Assembly (NCBI GenBank): GCA_000181795.3
Contig: CM012954.1
Location: forward strand, 14,393,348-14,457,347
Reading direction: 5' to 3'
From: Trichinella spiralis
Taxonomy: Eukaryota; Nematoda; Enoplea; Trichinellida; Trichinellidae
DNA length: 64,000 bases
Part shown: positions 13,550 to 26,200 of the stretch, one piece after another
Position numbering within the stretch: the stretch's first letter is position 1
Layout of the letters: each line of letters opens with the position of its first letter
The notes under the pieces: generated by a model
The model's database searches: none
What the model was told of the DNA's origin: nothing
Seen by the model: the letters and a program-made list of their open reading frames with translations, nothing else
Translations under genes and position numbers: made by a program

Positions 13550-13559
13550 NNNNNNNNNN
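13550..13559. other. Assembly gap (10 N)
   Basis: Ten undetermined bases. The sequence immediately right of the gap is a noisy version of 11490-11900 with extra or missing homopolymer bases, as expected at a contig end. True distance and copy number across the gap are unknown. Confidence 0.99.
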
Positions 13560-15320
13560 AGGGGGGGCAAAGCCTATTTCCAGTAATACCAGATCATTTC
13601 TTCGGATTTCAAGATTTCCACTCTGGTGTGGCCCATGAAGGGTACAGCGTCACATTCCCCATGTTTTTAATGTACAGAAAATTTACCCCAAAGTAAGTTG
13701 ATAAGTTTTTCTAATCCATATAAGTTCCCCAAAAGTAAGAATCCTTTTATTGAAATTTATTTAACGCGTAAAAAGTTTGGGCGGGATAATTCGAGATTTT
13801 TGAAATTGAAGGAAAACCAGTTATCTGGTGGTTTTGGAGAGGATTTTAATTTTGCCAAGGTTTTAATAGCTTTAATAGCGGAGGGCGAAAAGGCGGTCTG
13901 TAAGGGTATCGTGGAATTTTGAAAGTACAGAAGATTTCAAGGAAGGCTCCAAGGTAAATTTAAGTAAAGGGATGAGCAAGAGTAATAAAGATTGTTGATG
14001 TCGAATTGTGTAGAAGGCTAGTGAGCCAAAGGAAAAGAGCCAAGTGAGGAAGCATTGGGAATCGAGCCAGCATGCCGTTTGTGTTTAGTAGGCACTCGTT
14101 ATAACTTGTTGCCGCTAACATCCATACTTACAATCCACTTCCTGACCATCAGAGGTTTCACATGAATTGGCGGAACAAAAGCGATCATTGCAGTTGTTTA
14201 TTATGATGCAACGAGCCCATTTTATTAATTTTATTTTATCAAGTGCAAACTTGTTTTCTACTGTAATATAAATGCATCGGTGGTGCCGTGAGAAGGAAAT
14301 GAAGTCCGCTGTTCTGCCTCTTCTTCAGCCGGATCCGGAACAAAACGAACGTCACCGACTGGTGAGGACTGTTACACTAAGTCGAGGCTTCAGCATTTGG
14401 TTGAGCCGTTTGTAGTGGAGAAAAAAAAAAATAGAACTGTAGCAAATATTTTTCTCCTATATCAGATAATGATTTAGCTAGCCACATGATGATGCATGTG
14501 TAACAACCATGGCTGTACGGTGGCGTTGCTAATTGCAGGTCCAGCTGAGGCAGACGCAGAGCCGCGGCAATCCCGCCCAGTTCAAAGATGCCGCCGGCGA
14601 AAACCGCGGTTGTCTTCTGGCGACAGACCCGCATGACCCGACGTCAGAACTGAACTAGCCGTTGTTAAGCATGTCGTTCGGTCATTGACCCAATGGCTCT
14701 CCGGTCGCTGATGGTCCGTCGTATGTGCAGGTAACTCTGGTAAGTACAGAAAACAACACAGAATGATAAGTATGTATACAGGTAAGTCACGTGAGTAAAG
14801 AAGATGAGTGTACAGGTAATTTTTTTTATTTTCCCCCCCATAACAGGAAATGATGCATAATATAAGGAGTGTACAGGTAAGTTTAAGTACAGAAGATGGG
14901 GTAAAACAGGTAAACACAGGTAAGTATATATCAGAACACAGGTAAGTAGATATCAGAACACAGGTAAGTCAAAAGTATAATCAAAAGAATGGTAAGGTAA
15001 GTCTACGATGTGTACAGAAAGTGGACAGAAGTTTAGTAGGTACAGAATATAGCAATTATAAAAAAAGAATTTGAAATGAAATTTAGACCGGGTCAGCCTG
15101 TACGGATGAAAAATCTCCTGAGGTGACGCCCTAAAGCAAGACAAAATTTGCATAATCCCCCTGGGGGCAAATATTGTGCAATAAAATGCCTAAGGCGTAG
15201 CCTGGGGGGAATATGCAAATTTTTTACGCCCTGAGGCATAGCCTCAGGCAACGCCTGGGGCTAAATTTCTGAAAAATCGAAAATTTTTGAAAAAATGCCT
15301 GAGGCATAGCCCGAGGCGTA
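13560..15320 (+). repeat. Direct near-duplicate, copy 2 (after N gap)
   Basis: Second copy of 11490-13224. The first 400 bp are the least accurate (many one-base indels against copy 1). From about 14100 it follows copy 1 almost base for base. One local exception lies at 14817-14840, where part of the splice-donor array is replaced by a T-rich run. After 15320 this copy continues directly into the GC-rich core and the inverted donor array, so it is likely the copy physically joined to the right arm. Confidence 0.8.
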
Positions 15321-15440
15321 GCCTGAGGGCATAAAAAATTTGCATATTACCCCTAGGCGATAAAAAAATTTGCATAAATACTCCCTGAGGGCAAATAATA
15401 TGCAATAAAATGCCTAAGGCGTAGCCTGAAAGCATATGCA
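15100..15440. repeat. GC-rich palindromic core of the inverted repeat
   Basis: The longest form of the GCCTnAGGC-type block. Units alternate between GC-rich near-palindromes and spacers with ATGCAAATTT or TGCAATAAAATGCC. It sits between the forward donor-like array (14730-14990) and the inverted one (15470-15720). That makes it the apparent centre of symmetry of the whole 6.4-21.6 kb structure. Confidence 0.65.
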
Positions 15441-15469
15441 AATTTTTATTTTCTGGCATACTTTCCCTT

Positions 15470-15720
15470 GCTTGTTATGCAATCCTTCATACTTACTTCC
15501 TCTTATTTCACCTACCTGGAACTATTTTTATGCTTACCTGTAATCTTCTCCTGTAATCTTCTTAATCTTACCTGTCACCCACATTACTAATATCCATTTA
15601 CGTGTAATCTACTAACTTACCTAAACGTTATTACGCTTAGCTAAAACCTCTTTCCAACGTAGATATGAAATCCAAAATTTCTAAAATCTAAAATTAGAAT
15701 ACTTACCTCATATAAACACT
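15470..15720 (-). repeat. Inverted array of splice-donor-like repeats
   Basis: Multiple copies of CTTACCTG, ACTTACCT and CTTACCTA, which are the reverse complement of CAGGTAAG-type words. They mirror the forward array on the other side of the GC-rich core but are more degenerate. Confidence 0.65.
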
Positions 15721-16089
15721 GGCATGAGAACCACACTGCGAGTGCATCTGAAAAACAATTCAAAAATTAAAAAAATCCACATCCAGTAATTATTTACTTA
15801 GTTCCTAATATTCCATTCACTTTTGTAGAGTAAAACATATTTGCCTGATCCCTATTAATCTGGGTAATTGGAACAACAAATCTAATGACGTAATTCAGTG
15901 CAGTCATGAGAAAATCTTTCCAAACGAACTCTAAAATTAAAGGATTAAAGCAAAACTAATCAATAAGAAACATCAAAACAATGATATGCACTTTTCTTGT
16001 GGTATAATTACTTTTTATATAGCTTGTTTGTTTACTTCGTATACGAATTCGCAGAAAAACTGAAAACATTAGTTATTTACGTACTACTA

Positions 16090-19000
16090 AACGACATTTC
16101 AATGTTCATGGACGTATGCATCCTAACTTTTACGCATTAAATGATTCAAGTAAAGATTCTTACTTTGTGTACTTATATGTAGTTGGACTTGGACTTGTAC
16201 GGACTAATACTACTTGGACTAATACGGACTTCTTAAGTCTTCCATTCGATGATGTAATCGAAAGTTATCATCATAAAAATCAGTACTTACCCGTTATAGC
16301 GATGTATAGCGACTGTATACCAGTTAGTTTCAACGTCTCTATTGCTAAAATCTGAAAAAATCTATTACTTCTTACTCATTTCCATATGCCAAGCCAAATA
16401 AATACAAGCAGGAAACGCCACTATGCCAAAACTATGGCATCGGCAGGGGATCCATAACATTTCCATTGGATGCCTCAAACTAAAATTATCACGTACAAAA
16501 TCTCTTCATACCTATTTTCAACATGCCACAATTACAACCACTAAACGCCAAGTCGAACTGTCACGGTGGGAGAATGTATACTGATTCCATATCTGTTACC
16601 ATGTTGTAGAATATTCTATTCCTATCATAAGCAATATCTAATTCATTCTTACATATAGTGATAAGAAAAACTTCATTGTGACGTTTATATGAACTTCAAG
16701 TAACACTGGGTTACTACGGTAATGACATAACAACTCTTTGATAGCAAAAGTGTAATCCATTGTCATGAATTTTTTGCATTTCTTGTAATAGCCTGAAAAT
16801 TATTTCAAAGTTAAATTGGAGAAATAAAACAGACGACAAAATGATTTGCGTTTGAAAATTATTATGATGCACTGTTATTCGTCTTCAATTACTTTTTATA
16901 ATATGGCGGTTTCATGTAAGTTATTGCAATTCAATTCAGATCATATATACTGTACGCAACATTCATGCATTACTTACTTGTTATGCATAAGCAAAGAAAT
17001 CAATCATGTAACGAAACATTCCATTTGAAGTATTCTACAGCATGTTTTTTGAAGAAATTTCTAAAGCTATGGGAGAATGTAGGGAAGGCAAGTTAGCAAA
17101 CGGATCCGTAACTTCGGAACAAAGATTTAAAAGCTGGGCCGATTGTCCTTTAAGCATGCAGTATATGCTTGGCAGAGTTCTGTTGAGGACTTTACCGATT
17201 GTTACCGTTTGTCGAAACAATCTGTCATCATCTGATCACTTCTGAAGCAAAGCTGGCTGACAGACCGGCACTTTCAGAACCTAAAATAAGCGGCTGTCTG
17301 TTTATTTGTCAGACCGTTTCCGTCGGCATTCAACAACCAAGTTAGAAATGGCACGGAAACAAGGAATCTTGAATCAAATAATCAAAAATACTTTTCAAAA
17401 TTATTATGATGAGTAACTGATCATCTTCACTTACTTTTTATAATATAGCTGTTAAATAATACTTGATATAAACGTGAAGTGATGTGAATTTCTGAAAGTG
17501 AATTTTATTAGTGTAGTCATCTCAAATTAAAAAACAGTAATACGTACTTCTCTGTCCTCAGCATCTGAGGTAGCTGAAATTTAGAAAAAATAATACAGTC
17601 ACAGACACCCTTTAGTTCCCAATCACCATATTAGTAGAGTAATACAAATGACATGCATGACATAACACCACCACTATGCATAATATAACTTACCTAATAT
17701 TCACAGATAGCATTGAAGAGCGGAATTATAGTTGATCCCCTTCGTGCTGCCATAGCCATAAACTGAATAACGGAATGTGTACAAAGTACTCTGATTAAAC
17801 ATATAGCGCTGAGTAAACTATGCAAATAATAAACCACTTTGTCTGCGGTGGAACAACCTAATTTGAATGCAGTAATAGCACAGTGAAATGAATATAGCGA
17901 ACAATTTTATTTAATAACATGATGAAATTTATTACGTTTTTATTTACACACTGCACATTACTAAGCAAAATAGCACTATTATGCAAATTTCTTTTGTTAA
18001 AATTAGATGAAATGAACACTTATTAACCTGAAGCATTGCAAATTACTAAAAATAATCGGAAATGCTATTATCGCGTTGCTGAATTTATTTGCTAGAACGT
18101 TGGACAAGAACAAACAAAGTATATCACTCGAATAATATTTCTCTTATAATCTAAGGTACATGGATAATAATTAAATGGCTTCTACTGAAATTAGTATAGA
18201 GAATAAAAACATTTCTGAGATTTGTAAAACATTAAATAACATTAATGAAATTTTATTGTAAACATTACCACATAAATTATTAAATGCTAATTCTGAACAA
18301 AGCAAGCAGATTTAAATATCCAAAGTAGTATTCATTTTCTGTTTCAATGAATTAATAGCTGCTGTAGCGGATGACAATTACAATTAATTACGAGTAATGC
18401 ACAAGTAAAGATGACAAAAGAATAAATTCAACCAAGTATAAAATAAATTTAGCTTCAAATTCATCTATAGAAAAAAATGTCCATGAAAAGAAGAACCAAT
18501 GAACGACTTATTCGTTACGTCGCAATCATTTCTTCGAATTATGTATAAGCTGTACATTTTGATAAAATCAATGGACAAATAAATTGCTAAACTTATAGAT
18601 TTTCATATTGTGAATCATAGAGTGCAATTTAACATGGCTGCTCAAGGAAATCAAGAGAGTTACATACAGAAAGGACTTTCAGAGTTCAGTTTATTCAAGG
18701 ATAAAAACGGAATACTGATTTCAGTTAATGGGCCAAGGTTTGTAAAGAATTGTCCCCACTTCATGACAGAGATATCCCAAGGAAGAAAGTGAATGCTTGA
18801 GAACGCTAAAACATAGCAGCAGCTGTCTAAACACTTTTAAACACAATAAATGCAGGAGTGCTTGGCAACTGTATCAATTCAGAGGAAAAGCAGGCAGCTT
18901 CAAGAGCTGGTGACATTTAGGATTTAGTACAATGAGTGTGCATTTCCAGTCGATAACACTGAGAAAGTACACTAAGATTTATCCCAAGTCACCACGGTTA

Positions 19001-21590
19001 AACGTTCTCTGTTCAACGGATAAGCATGATTCCGGTTCTTATTGGTGTCTTCTAGAGCAAGTAATATTTCTCATTTATTGGGAGGGAAAGGCAATAATGA
19101 ATGCGGGGAAAAAAGGAGGGAGAATTGGTGGGATGTAGGGAGTGAAAGTTGTTATAAACTGAATCGTTATCATTCAATCAACTTTCACCTTTACTAATAA
19201 GGCGTTGCCTTTAATCTGTCAATATAATCAATAGCTGGGAAGGTAACGTCGAGTTCCAAAGGATGGAGAACATGCACATTGATTTATATACTATCTGTCT
19301 TCATAATACTAGTAAAATAGCAGAACATTTCACAGTTCGCTTTCAAAGATATTGGACATGATAGGACAGATTACAATTTGAATATTCGAGGGTAGGAATG
19401 TCGGCTGAAGTGCACAAGAACGAGAGTATTTATCAACAAAATAGAAACTACAAGATGATGAAATAGATCTGTCGCATCAGCAACTTGTATTACAGAAAAT
19501 ATAAAAGAGAATGTAGAAAATACTCAACTGTTATTTCAGTACAATGACACAATTGCCCTTTTTGAGAACTATGAAGAAAAAGCTTTTCATTGTAAATCAG
19601 TGATTTATTTCATGAATATTATCAATTATTAAGCTCTGTCTTTCCAGCGCGATTCAGAATGGCGCGAAAATCCCAGAATCATGGAACAGGAAAGAACTGC
19701 CTTTCTACTCATGCATTTCAAGAATTCTCTGTACATTGAACTAAACATAAATTATGTACCTTATTATGATATACTACAGTTCATTCGAAAATATCTTGAA
19801 ACATCTCTAAAAGTGTAGCTGAAACAGTTATTTTCATTGATGAATGAAAATTTGCATAAAATTGAATTTTCAATTAACAGTTCTGAAAAATGCATTTGCA
19901 GGTTGCTCTTTATTTACTAATCTATTTCGTAAACGCTGTTACGTTCTTATTTACACATTTCATAATATGACTTTACTCATATGAAAACGCATTAGCATGC
20001 AAATTTATTTGACTGAAATCACCTAAATACCTGTGAAGCTGAATTCATAAAAACGACCGAAACATCTAACTTTCATTCTACCATATTATTTCACATGCAA
20101 AATATCAATCTGAGCAAAACAATTAACTCAAATATATGAAAACAACATGAAAAACTTTCCTAATAAATAAAAGAAATCAAATTAGCATTTCTTTAGGAGA
20201 GAACTCGTTGAATTTCACAAAATACAGAATTTCAAAACATCTGGGTGCTACATTTACAAGAAAACAATGTATTTTTGTTATATTGTACTAAATTATACTA
20301 AATGAATGAATTTTGATTTGGATTTGTTGTTAAAACATTAAATAATTTCAATTTAAATAAATCTGATGTGTCATCACCATCAAAATCGCTTTTGAAGAGT
20401 GGTGAAAAGTGAAAATCCTTTGATTATACTTACTTCCCAGGTTTTTTTACAATTTTTTACTTTTTATTTAGGAATTCGAAAAACGATCTAATAAAATGTC
20501 GTCTGCTATTTGAATGTTATTAGAGATGATGAAGTTTTAGTTTCACTTTGCAAAAGTTATAAATGAATTTCTATGAAAAGTGGCAATGTTTTATATAGTG
20601 CGTTTTAAGAAAGAAGAAAAGCGAAAACTGAACAGTAAATATGAAAAACGGCTTACCTGATAGCAGGGATGTTGATCATGAAATATGAAGGCTTTTATAA
20701 TTTCGAATCAATGCTGGTATTTGTTGAAGTGAAGCACCAGAAATGAGCAAATTACCCGGCGCCGTAACGAGAATGTTCTTCATTAGCAAATACTCATATA
20801 ATAATCGCCTAAAAATAATAAACCTGCCTTTATATATATAATAAATTGCTTTTAAACTTTGAATGAATGCCGTCAGCAGTGTTCGTCATTAAATTTGCAT
20901 AAAGTTAGTTAATAATAATAATAATAAGTATAGTTCGTTGACCTCTTTGTAATTGCACGTATGTTTGCGCAGTGTGAAATGAGGCACTAAGCTGCTTTCA
21001 AAGTGCTTGAAGGCATAACATTATTTAGCGGTTGTAGATGCTGCCTACTGAGTTTTCGCATCTGAAAAAGTAAATTCATCAATTTATCGGTGTGGTTTTA
21101 CTCGGTCCCGCTTTTCTCTCATTGGTCTTTGCCCACGCTATTTTATTAGACCGTCAAATCTTTGTCGTATTGGTTTTCATTTTATTTGGCCGTGAAGTCT
21201 TTGTCGTAATGGTTTTTTTTGTCTAATTGCTCATTGATTCAAACTCTTCAGTTATGATTAAGATTTGACGATCCAATAAAATAGCGTGGGTAAAGACCAA
21301 TGAGAGAAAAGCGGGACCGAGTAGTACCAAACCCAATTTATCAGTTTTCCAAATACCTCGTAAGAAAGTGCTTTATACAGAAAAAGTCTCGAATAACTCC
21401 AAAACAAATTTTTGAAAAATGAACCGCAAAAGTGGAAAAAAACTTTTTAAATGTCAATAATGGTGTGGGCAGTTTTGGAATGTTACGTTAGTTAGTTAGG
21501 AAAATAATTTGCATAAAAGTAGCTGTGAATGTGATGCTTACCGTTTTCATTGAAGCAATGCCCGTTAAATGGGTTGGTTTTCAGCGTTGT
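16090..21590 (-). repeat. Right arm of large inverted repeat
   Basis: Reverse complement of about 6403-11700, with scattered substitutions and indels. Differences include an extra segment at about 16420-16530 and the MITE at 21089-21333. The outer boundary at about 21590 is where it loses similarity to the left arm. No target-site duplication was seen at the outer ends. Short open frames at 16846-17028, 18610-18792 and 18932-19138 mirror frames of the left arm and are not recognisable genes. Confidence 0.85.
21089..21333. mobile_element. 245-bp MITE with 74-bp terminal inverted repeats
   Basis: Terminal inverted repeats at 21089-21162 and 21260-21333 start GGTGTGG and GGTTTGG and match at about nine in ten positions. 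The element is flanked by a perfect 9-bp duplication CAATTTATC (21080-21088 and 21334-21342). The empty site is present once in the other arm (6653-6661), which proves insertion. It has no coding capacity, and its middle holds an imperfect tandem pair around TCTTTGTCGTA. A 9-bp duplication is typical of Mutator-like elements, but family assignment is inference. No second copy was noticed in the window. Confidence 0.9.
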
Positions 21591-23202
21591 TCGTACTGGA
21601 TGTAATATGCTTCAGTTTTCTTGTTATCCAATACAAGCATTACTGATGTGGAAATTTTGATGTATGTCCATTGAACCCAAGTGAACCATCAGCGAGTGAT
21701 GAATGATTCCACAGACGAATGGGCTTTCGACGTGAACAGTTTACAAAATATTTATTGTGGAATAAAAGTGAACAAAATTACCGGATGTTAGCTACTTAGT
21801 TGTTTTGGGGAAGTAAATCTAAAAAAGTGCAAAAAAGATCTTGTCTAGTTTGTGAATGTTTCATCATAGATATTGTACAATGTATAATGACAAGTAGAGA
21901 GGTAAATGAAAATGTACCACTGTTTCTAGTTTGACGAGTAACGTGAAACGTTACACTGGTTATTGTTTTATTTGTATCTGTTTAAGAAAAACGATTTTGA
22001 AAACTGGAACATGCGTCTGCATGTACATGTATGTATGTAATCATGCAAAAACGCAATATATCCCTAAATATTATATGCAAATTTTCTACGAGGAATGTTT
22101 GCAATAGATCGAATTTATCTTTTCCCTTTCTTCTTTACATATTAATTGAAAGAAATAAATTGACAACACAATGCTTTGGAACAAATCAAATCAAATCAAA
22201 TCGAAGAGAAATCAGCAATTGAAAAAGTAATACATGAACACCACTGAGCAATGAATGTATCGTCTATTGTTAACCTGAAAAAGTATATCGAAAAAATATA
22301 CTTACTTGCACACATGTAACAACAACATATTAATAATATTGTATGCAAATTATCAATTGGATATTATTATTATGGAGTGGAGTAGCAGAATAAATATATT
22401 TAGAAAAGATGGTAACACGGGAAGAGAGAGAGATTAAGAAACTGCAACGGAACGCCGGCCGCACAAACAAACCATGCTCAGACAGAAGAAAGAATGATGA
22501 CGATATATAAAATCAAGTCTTGCAAATTTTAAATTCAGATCCACAAATCAGAATTGACCAATCAGATTGCGCTGTGAATTAATTCTCCGGGCGGTTACAG
22601 ATAGATAGATAGATAGATAGCCTTTAATTATTTTCTTTCACTTTCCGCATTTATAGACAGGCACAACAACCAGAAATGTAATTCATTACTTATTATTATT
22701 CATCTATTCAATTCAACGTTCAATGAATGCATTTTTATTTTTTTCAACTGTTTTTTCCATTCATCAAAAACAAAGTCTTCAAAATTTACAACTTCATCTT
22801 GGGATCACACAAGTGAAATATTGCTGACAATGCAGTCGGTGACAGTTGCAGTTGCAAATTGGAAACAAAGCGAAAAAAATGCTTTCCTTTCTCAGTTGAT
22901 TATTAATTATTATTATCATTAACAATACACAAAAAACAACTTGTAACAAAATTCGGAACATGTTTAGATAAATAATAGACATTAGACACCGACATAAGAT
23001 ATACATATATACGTACGTACATGTGGATAAATATAATGTATGCATGGATTATGCATATGTGCAGAGAAAGAGAGAGAAGAAAGAGACCAGTTGTGGGAGA
23101 AATTTTTTTTAAAAAGAAAGTCGGTAGAAAATATTAAAAATAAATAATTATTAAATTAGAATAAAAAGCGGAAAGAATTGGTTAACGCGCAAGTAGATTG
23201 GA
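21591..23202. other. Intergenic DNA and RasGAP 3' flank
   Basis: AT-rich, with no supported exon. The downstream part is the likely 3' UTR of the minus-strand RasGAP gene; AATAAA on the minus strand at 22734-22739 is a candidate polyadenylation signal about 0.46 kb past the stop. A (GATA)5 microsatellite lies at 22600-22620. Confidence 0.5.
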
Positions 23203-26200
23203 TTAACATTGGGTAGTTTTGAGTTGAGCAAATTCAGCGGCCGCAGTGATGACCGTATTGACGACAGCAGTAGCTTGACAGCAGACGTTATTCGTATCGG
23301 CGGTGGTCGCAGCGGGGGACGACGAAGACGACGACGAAGAGGAGGACGAGGAAGAGGAAGAAGAGCAAGAGGAAAAGCAGATACTGCTGCTAGCACACGG
23401 ATCCCAACTGCGACGATGCTGCTGATTGGCGCGTTGGGGGGCGAATTTTCCGCATGTCGACGTCGGCTTTTTCTCTTCATGGCCGTTCACTGAAACGCTT
23501 TTGTCAAGTGGACGCTTGTGCAGCGACGTCAGTAGCAGCATTTGTTCAGCCGAAGCCGACTTCTCTTGCAGCTTACTCAAATTCAGCGCCAGCCGTTCGT
23601 TGGTGGCCAACAGCGCTTGGATACGGTCGCGCTGTTCGTCGATCAACTGCTGCTTCTGGGCACTGGAATTCATCTCCTGCTGCAGTTCCTCTTCCACAAG
23701 TCTCAACCGATGCAATATCGGCTGCACCGGATCTGAGGACCATTTGATCGGCACCGATTCTTCATATCTACAGTAGAAGAAATTTTTAAAAAATTCAAAA
23801 TAAAATAGAACCAATTAATAAATGAAATGAATAATAATAAATTCACTTTTGTTTCCAAGTTCGTTCACGCAGTTCAGCCTGTTGAAGTCGACTCTGAGAT
23901 TCGTCCAAACGTATTCTCAACTCTTGCACTTCTCGGGCCAGCAGCAACTGAAATGTGATTTATTATACAATACAATACAATACAATAACATCAATAATAA
24001 TTAATATTACAAGAACAAAACAAACAACATACCTCTGCCGTCTGCTGACAACCACCGCTTCTTTGGTTGAGCTGCTCACCCGAAACAGAGGAACCGCTGG
24101 CGATTGGGCACGAAATCGGCGGCACCGCGTTCACTGCAGCTATTGACAACGACATCGCTCGACTATGGTGGTGACCACCGGCGAAGTGAGGATTTGTTCT
24201 TGGGCGAGGATATTTGTTGTTGTTGTTGCTGTTGTTAGAAGAGACCGTCTAAAATGGAAAATAAAAAAAAACTGATAGATAGATGCAATGAAATAAATGT
24301 GTCTGTGATTTTGAAAAAAAAACACTGTTGCAAGCAACATTTCGGAACTTTCCTCCCAATACAATTAAAGTATAATTGTGTGCAAAGTGATATTTGAATT
24401 GCAATTGAATAAACAAAAAGAAAGAGTAAAAAATTTCGATCGCATACTTCCATTTGAGAACTTGCATGATGATTTGTGGAAGAGGACGTCGACGACGAGG
24501 ACGACGACGAAGAAGATGAAGTAGAAGAATTTGTTGCCGTATGAAATGTATCGACCGAATCGATGGAACGTAACGGTGGTGCTCGCCGGAGCAAACGATC
24601 CACGTCAGAGGCACTACTGGCAGGCACAGCAGCTGTAATCGTAGTAGCAGTAGCAGAAGTAGTGGTGACAATAGTAGTAGGAGAGGCGGTGGCAGCAGCA
24701 GCAGAAGCAGAATTATCAGGTTTGTTCGTTTTAGCAGATGAAGACCATACAACGGGTACATGCTGCAGGGAATAGAGTGGATTGGCCACAGCGAGGGAAA
24801 TGTCGTTGGACATTGTTGCCGACGAAGATGTCTGATCAGCAGCTGGCAAACGTTTCTCTGAACATCCGCTGCTGCTGTCTGCGCTGCCCACTGGACTGTT
24901 GCTCAACGAGTTGTAATCCGACGTGCCAATCGTCGACGGTTCTACAGTAATCGGATTTTGTGCATTGGAGGAAGATTTGAACAACAATGACGTGGTTTCG
25001 TCGACATAGCATATATCATCCGAACAAGCAGCAGCAGCAGCAGCAGTGGCACAACCACCAAAACTGAAATCACCTCCGCCGGCCACAAGCTGCTGCTGCT
25101 TTTGCTGCTGACCTGCGCTGATGTTCCCGTCCGCTGTTGTGGTTGTTGCTGCAGTTGTGGTGGTGATCGTTGTTGGCAATGCAGTGTTGTTACCAGTGGA
25201 CTGGGTAGAAATGGATCTGCCCAATTCGAAACCGTTCGCTTTCGATAACGACAACTGCTGTTTCAAACGGCTCTGCTGTACCATCAATCCCATACGACGA
25301 AGACCAATGTTCTCATCAACTGCATTATACCACAAGTCATCATCTGTCAATGCTTTGGAACGTTCATCTCCACTGCTGTCAAAAGACAACGCTACACAAG
25401 GTGATTCACCCTTATTCTCATAATCTGAAGAGCCAGCCGATTCTGGAGAAGCTGAACTACAGCACGATATGTCTGACATGTTGTAAGCGCAACTGACGTC
25501 GTCAACAATTTTACAAAGACGATTCAAATTTTCCCAATTACTTTTCTAAATATAGCAACAACAACAACAATTAATTAATTAATTAATTAATTAATCAGTG
25601 AAGTGAATAATAACCAATAGTAACAACAACAGCAACAACAAAGCATTCTGTAATTTTTCAATTACTTTAGCAACTGCTTCCGGAAGTACTTCAATCAAAT
25701 AACTGTGCAACAATGACAACTCTTTGCCTAAATCAATCACGCCACTCCACTCGGTAGTTTTGCAAGGAAAATTCGTACACAACGGGCTCTGTGTAATATG
25801 AATTTTTGAATGGTGAAAAATTAAAATTTCAAAAAGAAAAAAAGAATTACAGATATGCGACGCAAAAATTGTCGCATGTGTTGCCATTCTCCTTCGACGA
25901 ACCGATTCATGAATTCCATGTAATGTTCTTTGGCGCCAAATTTCGTAAAATTAGCCAACGTTTGCACCGTTTTGGCGACTAGAGTTAAATTTCGAGCTGT
26001 TTTCCCGTACGGATATTCTGCAAATTGACAAGCCGATCAATTCAGATGAAAATTAATCAATTCACAGAGACGAATATGAAAAAATCATCCTCACCCTGGA
26101 CTAAGTTGAATAGACTGGGCGAAAGAATTGCAGGGCAAAGAAAGCGAAGAAATATACTAGATGAGATCAAATTGTCGGCCAATTCTCCACGTCCACAATC

